Shown here: positions 1 to 5,058 of the stretch, one piece after another
Position numbering within the stretch: position 1 is the stretch's first letter
How the letters are laid out: each line of letters opens with the position of its first letter
Made by a program: the position numbers and the translations under genes
The notes under the pieces: model-generated
Database searches by the model: none
The model's input: only the letters and a program-made list of their open reading frames with translations
Told to the model about the DNA's origin: nothing
From: an uncultured Alistipes sp.
GTDB taxonomy: Bacteria > Bacteroidota > Bacteroidia > Bacteroidales > Rikenellaceae
DNA length: 5,058 nucleotides
Assembly: GCA_900549685.1 (NCBI GenBank)
Contig: UROX01000174.1
Coordinates: 1-5,058, forward strand
Reading direction: 5' to 3'

Positions 1-1829
1 GGCATGACCTCAGTAGTTTTGTTCGGGATCGGCCACAAGTACATTTTGGGGGCGATGAACTGCCTCTGCGAGAGTTTGTTGGCCTGCGACTCGAAAAATG
101 AGGGCTCCCCTTTGACGGTTCGGCTGAAATCGGGGCATCCGCTTTCGTCGATCTCGGGAACAGCACCGTGGAACCAATATTGCATATAGGCGTCCTGGCG
201 CGCCTTGTTCTTTGCCGGAAGGCCATAATTGGGATAGTTCATTACCTTTTCGGCAATACGCCAGCGATAGAGGTCCAGGTAACGTAACTGCTCGAAAGCG
301 AGCTCCATACGACGTTCCGTACGAATGATCGTGCGCAGCTTGGTCTGCTCCCGTTCGGCGACGGCCGGATATTGCCCCGTCGCAGAAACTTCGACGCCGT
401 AAGCACGGGCGCGCACACGGTTGATCGCTTCGAGCACCGAATCGTCGATTTCGTTGAGTTCCATTTTGGCCTCCGCATACATCAGCAATACGTCGGCATA
501 ACGCAATATCCGTTTGTCGGGCTCCGTCTCATAGGGCGAAAGCCAGCTTTCGTCGATTCCTTTTTTCAGGGCCAACCCGTTGTAGGAGGCGTATTGGTTC
601 GAATTCACCGATATCAGATACGTGCGCGAGTCGTTGTTGGTCACCATCTTGCCCTCTTTGCTGCTGTATATTTCCGCTACGTCCAGCCGGGGATTGAATT
701 CATATCCCAAATGCTGGGTTCCGAATTCGACGATCGTGTAACTGCACCGCGGATCGCGATTCTTAAAAGGCTCGCTCGGGTCATAAAGCGGCGATTCGTC
801 GATCGGCAGACCGTCCGTGCAGAGAAACGAACACAGAAGATCCCAGGACGGAAGCTCGCCCAATGCGTTGGTGCCCACAGGAGTGCGCGTCAGTTTCACG
901 GTCACGGACTGCCCGTTGAGGTACTGTCTCAACGACCCGTTGGAATAGGCTTTCGAACGCGGGATCACGAAAATGCCTTCGGGCGAATTTTTCGTCGATT
1001 GCAGGAAGAGTTCCGGAAAGCTGTCGTGAAGTTTGTACACGTTCAGATCCATGCAATTCTTGGCTGCTTCCGCTGCGATCCCGAAGAGCCGTTCGGCTTC
1101 CGAGGGATTTCCCAGTCCATAGGTGTCCCACTTCCGAATGGACGCGAAATGGAGCGCCGTGCGGGCTTTCATGCCGTAGGCGGCTCCTTTCGTGGCCCGC
1201 TGCACCTCCGAAGCGGAGTACTCCCTGGGCAGCATTTCCACGACGTCATCGAACTCTTCGAGCACGTCCTCCAGCACCGACCAACGGTCGGTACGTTCGA
1301 GCAGATAGGCCGCATTTCGCCCCTCTTCGGATTCGATGTCGATGTTTTCGTCCACGACCACCACGTCGCCGAAGTGCATCAGCAGACGGGCATAGAAACA
1401 GGCCCGGTAGAAACGTGCGTTCCCCAGAATACGATTTCGGAGTTCCGGGTCCATCTGCGCCTCGACCTTGTGCAATTCCGTGATGATCTTGTTGCATCGG
1501 TTGATCGCCGTATATGTGTTGTCCCACATGGCCGTCGCCACGGGATTGGTGCTGTTGAGCGATCCGTTGGTGAAGCTCAGCAGCTTGTCGCGGTTGGTGA
1601 AGTCGTCGGTGATGGCATCCAATGCACATTGGTTGGAGCCGGTCCACTCCAAACGTTCCTGAGGCCAGAACATATGGAGCAAGAGTACATTGAGGTTCAT
1701 TTCGAATTGTTCGGGTGTCTGAAACCAGTTTCCTGTCGCGGCCTCATCCTTCGGATTGAGATCCAGATCGCTGCATGCCAGGAGAGCCGCGCTGCAAATC
1801 GCAGCTATCATATACCTTAAACGTCTCAT
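1..1829 (-). CDS. SusD/RagB-family nutrient-binding surface lipoprotein (3' end cut by window edge)
   Basis: This is the SusD-like partner of the upstream SusC transporter. In this family the lipoprotein sits outside the cell as a lid over the SusC barrel and captures an oligomeric nutrient. Translation from ATG 1829-1827 stays open for 609 codons to the window edge. The N-terminus has two Arg, a hydrophobic stretch and a lipobox LLAC with Cys19. The following SDLD is acidic, resembling the Bacteroidota lipoprotein export signal for surface display. Family motifs in order are: FYRACFYARLLMHFGD (about 140-155, TPR-like helices), RATKGAAYGMKAR (211-223), LRYADVLLMYAEAK (442-455), AINRVRARAY (468-477), ERRMELAFEQLRYLDLYRW (505-523) and the C-terminal YLWPIPN (597-603). 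Since PIP normally lies near the SusD terminus, perhaps 10-20 residues are missing. At over 610 residues it is at the long end for the family. The substrate is not deducible. The family call is very secure. Confidence 0.95.
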   Translation of the reverse strand, partial: MRRLRYMIAAICSAALLACSDLDLNPKDEAATGNWFQTPEQFEMNLNVLLLHMFWPQERLEWTGSNQCALDAITDDFTNRDKLLSFTNGSLNSTNPVATAMWDNTYTAINRCNKIITELHKVEAQMDPELRNRILGNARFYRACFYARLLMHFGDVVVVDENIDIESEEGRNAAYLLERTDRWSVLEDVLEEFDDVVEMLPREYSASEVQRATKGAAYGMKARTALHFASIRKWDTYGLGNPSEAERLFGIAAEAAKNCMDLNVYKLHDSFPELFLQSTKNSPEGIFVIPRSKAYSNGSLRQYLNGQSVTVKLTRTPVGTNALGELPSWDLLCSFLCTDGLPIDESPLYDPSEPFKNRDPRCSYTIVEFGTQHLGYEFNPRLDVAEIYSSKEGKMVTNNDSRTYLISVNSNQYASYNGLALKKGIDESWLSPYETEPDKRILRYADVLLMYAEAKMELNEIDDSVLEAINRVRARAYGVEVSATGQYPAVAEREQTKLRTIIRTERRMELAFEQLRYLDLYRWRIAEKVMNYPNYGLPAKNKARQDAYMQYWFHGAVPEIDESGCPDFSRTVKGEPSFFESQANKLSQRQFIAPKMYLWPIPNKTTEVM

Positions 1830-1851
1830 ATTTTAGGGAATTTATGTAGAT
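1830..1851 (-). other. 22-base susC-susD intergenic spacer
   Basis: This A/T-rich gap separates the susC TAA from the susD ATG. It has no terminator-like inverted repeat and no promoter match, which supports co-transcription of the pair. There is no Shine-Dalgarno motif ahead of susD. A-rich bases (CTAAAAT) abut the start codon. Confidence 0.7.
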
Positions 1852-4099
1852 TTAAAATGTAATCTGCGCGGAAAACAACACCGATTTAGTGATCGGATAG
1901 GCCGAAACGCCTCCCTCGGGGTCCCATCCTTTCGGAAAATCGCTGCACGTGAAAAAGTCGGTGAGCGTTACCGAAAAACGAAGGTTGCGAACCCAGACCT
2001 TATTCATCCACCGTTCCGGCAGAGAGTAGCCGAGCGTAAGGTTCTTCACCCGAAAATAGGAGCCGTCGAACATCCAGAAGTCGGAAATGGCATAATTGTT
2101 TCCCTCGCTCTGATACGAATAACGTGGGTAGCGGGCATGACGGTTTTCCTCGATCGTATTTTTCCTGCTCCACGAATTCGCGCCGGCGATCAGCGTCGGG
2201 ACATTGTACCATTGGGCCCGCAGCGGTTGTACCATGCTCTCCGAGAGGTAGGAGTTGCGTTTGCCGACACCCTGGAAATCCATACTGAAATCCAGCCCCT
2301 TCCATGCGAGCGAGATGTTGCCTCCGTAATTGAAGTGCGGTAGCGAAGACCCCAATACGACCCTGTCGTAGGCAGCGTTGATCACATTCGGGGAGTCGGC
2401 TCCGTCCGCTATATTCTTATAACGTATGTCTCCTACGGTTACCGCGCTGTTGGTTCGGGGCGAGTCGTTTACTTCCGCTTCGGTCTGGTAGATGCCGTCG
2501 CTCACATATCCGTACCACGACTGGTACTCGACGCCTTCCCTGATGATCTTGCCGCCCGAGATGATCTCCTTGTTGCCGATATACCCCATTTTCGAAACGT
2601 CGTCCGACAAGTTGAAGGATACGGAATACGTCAGGTCTCCGATTCTGTCGCGCCATCCCAGCGTGATTTCCCAGCCGCGGGTATTCATCGTTCCGACGTT
2701 GTCGTAGGGATCGCTCAGACCGATGATCGGTGCGATAGGTACGGTCAGCAGCATATCGTCCGTACGTTTGTAGTAATAGTCGGCCGTCAGCGAGAGCCGA
2801 TTTTTCAGAAATGTCAGGTCGACGCCCACGTCGTAGGTAGTGGTCGTTTCCCAGGTGAGGTCTCTGACGACCGCCGCTGTCTGGGAATAACCCGGGAGCG
2901 AGGTTACGGTATTGCCGATATAGCCGACCGAATATGCCGGAGTGAGCGTCGTCTGGTAGGGATAATAGCCGTTGATCCGTTCGTTGCCGAGTTCGCCGTA
3001 AGAGACACGGAGTTTGCCGAAATCGAACCAGTCTTTCGTTCCGGACATGAAGTTTTCCGAGGTAAAGACCCATCCGGCGGAAGCTGACAGGAACGTACCC
3101 CAGCGGGAATCCGGAGCAAAACGCGAAGAACCGTCCCTGCGGATATTGCCCTGAATGTAATACTTATTGCGATAATTGTACATCACGCGCCCGAAATACG
3201 AACGACGGGCCAATTCGAAGACGTTCTCGCTTTTGGCCACTACGTCGGAAGTACCTCCGGCCGAGAGATAGGGGATCAGCGAATGCGGAAATTTACTTTT
3301 CGAGGCAAGCAGCCCCTCCTGTTCGTATTTGTAATTTTCGTAACCGATCATGGCGCTGAAATTATGGTCTTCTCCGAACGTCTTTTGATAATTGGCATAA
3401 AACTGCGTCGTATGACTAAATGTATCGCTGCGCGTCTCTTTGAGTTCGGTCGTCGTCGCTTCGGTGATGTATTTCGTGCTTACGGTCGAGGAATCGCCGG
3501 CGCGGAAATAAGGCACCTGCTTCTGGAAGTCCTTTTCCTTCGTATACGAGAAGTTCGGGGCGAACACTCCCGTGACGGAGAAACCCTTGAAAGGTGTCAG
3601 GTCGAGCTGGAACTTTCCCGTCATCTTGTAACCGTGCACGTCGATCGTACCGCCGTCCATCAGGGCTGCATATTTATTGCTGCCCTCTTTCCCTTCCGCA
3701 TAGCGCCCGTCGCTCAATGTCGCAGCGTAAATGGCCGGAATATAGCGCATCTGGGCCGACGGCGAAGTATGGGGGTTCACCTTGTCCGTTTTGCGCAGGG
3801 AAATGTCGGCCGACGCCTTCATCCATTTGAAAAGTTCGAAATCGTTGTTCAACCGCAGCGTATAACGCTTCCAGGAAAGATTTTTCGTAAAAAGACCGTC
3901 CACGTCGTCGTACCCGAAATTCAGCGACGTGCTCCGTTTGGCGCTTCCCGAACGGAAGGAAACGTTGTGCGACTGTCGCACGGCGTAATCTTTCAACAGC
4001 AACGAAAGCCAATCCGTATTCGGATATTTGTCGGGGTCCTCACGGTTGAGATTCCAATAGTTGTCCACTACGTCCTTCGTATAGGTCTGATACCATCCA
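1852..4099 (-). CDS. SusC-family transporter, C-terminal beta-barrel part (out of frame with its N-terminus)
   Basis: This is the outer-membrane barrel of the transporter, about residues 299-1045 of the repaired protein. It follows the plug with WYQTYTKDVVDNYWNL and shows the long alternating aromatic/polar strands expected of a 22-strand TonB-dependent barrel. Recognisable SusC barrel segments include GKLRVSYGELGNERI, TTTYDVGVDLTFLKNRLS, RGWEITLGWRD, and VLGSSLPHFNYGGN (about 875-890). The last residues, FSAQITF, end in Phe, the usual C-terminal signal for insertion by the BAM machinery. No start codon with a plausible leader lies at its beginning: the open frame can be entered at a GTG at 4068, but that codon is an internal Val and there is no signal peptide. 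It is therefore not an independent gene. Translation would require a tract-length change or a +1 ribosomal slip. Confidence 0.9.
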
Positions 4100-4990
4100 C
4101 CCCCCCCCGGGGAAATCGTTGTAGTTTAATTCGTTGACCGCTTTCATGTAGTCGACGGCATTCATGTAGTCGGGCATCGACGTCGGAAAATCGAGTCCGA
4201 GCGTATAGTTGTAGGTAACGCTCGTTCCGCTATTCCCCCCGCGTTTGGTTGTTACCAGAATGACGCCCGCCGCGGCCTGCGACCCGTAGATCGAAGCGGA
4301 CGCAGCATCTTTCAATACCGTTATGTTGGCTACATCCGTCAGATTGAGATCGGAAAGATTGCCCGGAACCCCGTCGATCAAGACATAGGGATCCGAAGCG
4401 CCTTCGGTCATCGAAGTGATGCCGCGGATGCGAATGGTCGCCGATTGGCCGGGTGCAGAATTGGTGCGTGTCACCGTCACGCCGGGCATCGCTCCCTGAA
4501 GCGCCATCGAAACGGTCTGCGTCTGTCTGTTGAGGATCGCTCCGCCGTCGATGCTGCTGAGCGATCCGGTCAGGTCTTTCTTCTGGACGGAGCCATAGCC
4601 GATAACCACTACCTCGTCGAGCAGGTTATTGTCCTCCTCGAGCACTACCGAAATCGCGGCGTTGCTCTCCGTGAGCGGAATTCTCTTCGTTTTGTATCCG
4701 ATGCAGCTGACCGAAAGCGCGGAACCTTGGGACGGTTTCTGCTTCAAGTCGAGTGTGAAAGTACCCGTCACGTCCGATGTCGTGCCGAACTGGGTTCCTT
4801 CGAGAACGATCGTTGCACCTACTACGGGGGCATCGGTCGTCGTCCGGACTGCACCTTGAATCGTGTAAGCAGGCGAGGATTGGGCCGCAGCGAGGAACGG
4901 TATCAAACCGACCGTTGCTAAAAGCATATTTATTGGTATTGCTACCAGTAAATTACTTTTTTCGCGAATGTAACATACGATTTTTTTCAT
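4040..4990 (-). CDS. SusC-family transporter, N-terminal part (signal peptide, CarboxypepD_reg-like domain, TonB box, plug)
   Basis: This frame encodes 316 residues from ATG 4990 and stops at 4040, 18 residues of wrong-frame sequence beyond the G tract. Visible parts: a signal peptide with a hydrophobic core and LAAAQ cleavage region (about 1-37); a carboxypeptidase-regulatory-like beta-sandwich (about 42-118; GATIVLEGT, TGTFTL, CIGYKT); a TonB-box region DEVVVIGYG (125-133); a plug domain (about 138-252) with DPYVLIDGVPG and the SusC signature LKDAASASIYGSQAA followed by GVILVTTKRG; and a first barrel strand at about 256-268. There is no STN domain between the signal peptide and the beta-sandwich. 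I chose ATG 4990 (MKKIVCYIREK) over the in-frame upstream ATG 5026 because it begins a normal signal peptide, whereas the upstream start adds 12 atypical residues. The truncated product would have almost no barrel and could not form a channel. Confidence 0.9.
   Translation of the reverse strand: MKKIVCYIREKSNLLVAIPINMLLATVGLIPFLAAAQSSPAYTIQGAVRTTTDAPVVGATIVLEGTQFGTTSDVTGTFTLDLKQKPSQGSALSVSCIGYKTKRIPLTESNAAISVVLEEDNNLLDEVVVIGYGSVQKKDLTGSLSSIDGGAILNRQTQTVSMALQGAMPGVTVTRTNSAPGQSATIRIRGITSMTEGASDPYVLIDGVPGNLSDLNLTDVANITVLKDAASASIYGSQAAAGVILVTTKRGGNSGTSVTYNYTLGLDFPTSMPDYMNAVDYMKAVNELNYNDFPGGGWMVSDLYEGRSGQLLESQP
4100..4108 (-). repeat. Nine-base G homopolymer at the susC frameshift
   Basis: The plus strand shows nine C at 4100-4108 directly followed by four G (4109-4112), so the coding strand reads CCCC then G9 then TGG. 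In the observed register, CCC GGG GGG GGG TGG ATG leads to a stop at 4040. With eight G (or eleven) the register becomes CCC GGG GGG GGT GGA TGG TAT and enters the barrel frame. Such tracts are prone to polymerase slippage in cells and to indel errors in sequencing. The encoded part is a Gly-rich stretch after the first barrel strand. Confidence 0.9.
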
Positions 4991-5058
4991 GTTGTTAAAA
5001 TTAATAGTATATTTGCGGTACCACACAACACCAAACCTTGCTTGAATAATATAAGTGT
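4991..5058 (-). promoter_or_regulatory. susC leader with weak candidate -7 element
   Basis: The 68 bases before the susC ATG hold no gene. The stretch just upstream of the start (TATTAATTTTAACAAC) is A/T-rich with no Shine-Dalgarno sequence, as is usual in Bacteroidota. A possible -7 box, AAGGTTTG at 5039-5032, differs from the Bacteroidota consensus TAnnTTTG only at the first base and would give a leader of roughly 35-40 bases. Its -33 TTG partner would lie beyond the window edge, so the promoter cannot be confirmed. Confidence 0.25.

Larger units (their letters stand above)
1852..4990 (-). pseudogene. Full-length susC-like transporter locus, interrupted by a one-base frameshift
   Basis: The whole span is one SusC/RagA-type TonB-dependent outer-membrane transporter whose reading frame shifts at the G9 tract (4100-4108). 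From ATG 4990-4988 to TAA 1854-1852 is 3,139 bases. Deleting one G gives exactly 1,046 codons, or 1,045 residues, a normal SusC length. The repaired junction reads YNDFPGGGGWYQTYTKDVV, and downstream PDKYPNTDW and RQSHNVSFRSGS are typical for this part of the family. No other lesion is visible, and both halves keep clean family motifs up to the junction, so the break is either very recent, reversible, or a sequencing artefact. I label it a pseudogene only because the sequence as given does not encode the full protein. The SusD gene follows after 22 bases, so the two are probably one transcript. Confidence 0.85.

Noticed and set aside
372..1820. 482-codon open frame on the plus strand antisense to susD
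   Set aside because: It lies wholly inside the strongly supported SusD gene, has no recognisable domain, is rich in Arg/His/Val/Phe as expected of an antisense shadow, and mirrors codon bias of the real gene.
2417..3073. 218-codon minus-strand open frame in another frame of the susC barrel
   Set aside because: It is Arg-rich low-quality sequence overlapping the genuine barrel frame. It is not continuous with either half of SusC.
4040..4112. Programmed +1 ribosomal frameshifting to express full-length SusC
   Set aside because: No stop codon or rare-codon stall lies at the tract, no downstream structure is evident, and programmed frameshifting is not a known property of this family. A tract-length change or sequencing error is simpler.
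3283..4137. 284-codon plus-strand open frame antisense to susC
   Set aside because: It overlaps the conserved SusC barrel completely, shows no family motifs and has shadow-like composition.
5008..5015. Perfect TAnnTTTG (TATATTTG) on the plus strand, suggesting a promoter towards the right edge
   Set aside because: No TTG is found at the needed distance upstream (about 19-21 bases), and it reads away from susC with no gene visible. An eight-base A/T-rich match is likely by chance.
4990..5026. Upstream ATG at 5026 as the susC start
   Set aside because: It would add MWYRKYTINFNN ahead of a normal MKK-type signal peptide and run into the probable promoter/leader region. ATG 4990 fits better.

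Overview
The window reads as a Bacteroidota (Bacteroidales-type) gut-style genome fragment. It carries one minus-strand susC/susD outer-membrane nutrient-uptake pair, an arrangement essentially diagnostic of that phylum. No Shine-Dalgarno motif precedes either start, and the leaders are A/T-rich, which also fits Bacteroidota. By eye, base composition is around or slightly above half G+C. That is high for Bacteroides proper and closer to Alistipes or Rikenellaceae-like lineages, but the genus is an inference.

Layout, in transcription order (right to left). Positions 5058-4991 are a short A/T-rich leader with at best a partial promoter. Positions 4990-1852 encode a SusC-family TonB-dependent transporter that is broken in this sequence by a frameshift at a run of nine G (minus strand) at 4100-4108. 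Removing one G restores an exact 1,045-residue protein. As read, the gene gives a 316-residue N-terminal piece (signal peptide, carboxypeptidase-like domain, TonB box, plug, first barrel strand) and an out-of-frame remainder holding nearly all of the beta-barrel. After 22 bases, a SusD-family surface lipoprotein starts at 1829 and runs off the left edge. It has 609 complete codons here and the conserved C-terminal PIP motif is already present, so only a few residues are probably missing.

In an intact system, SusD is a lid-like glycan- or peptide-binding lipoprotein on top of the SusC barrel, and the pair imports an oligomeric nutrient using TonB energy. No glycoside hydrolase, peptidase or regulator lies in the window, so the substrate cannot be named. 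The transporter lacks an N-terminal STN signalling domain, so nothing here points to FecR/ECF-sigma trans-envelope signalling through this protein.

The main point of interest is the G9 tract. It is either a sequencing or assembly indel, a fixed mutation, or a slipped-strand phase-variation switch for the transporter. The window alone cannot decide between these. Nothing else here looks like an undescribed system.
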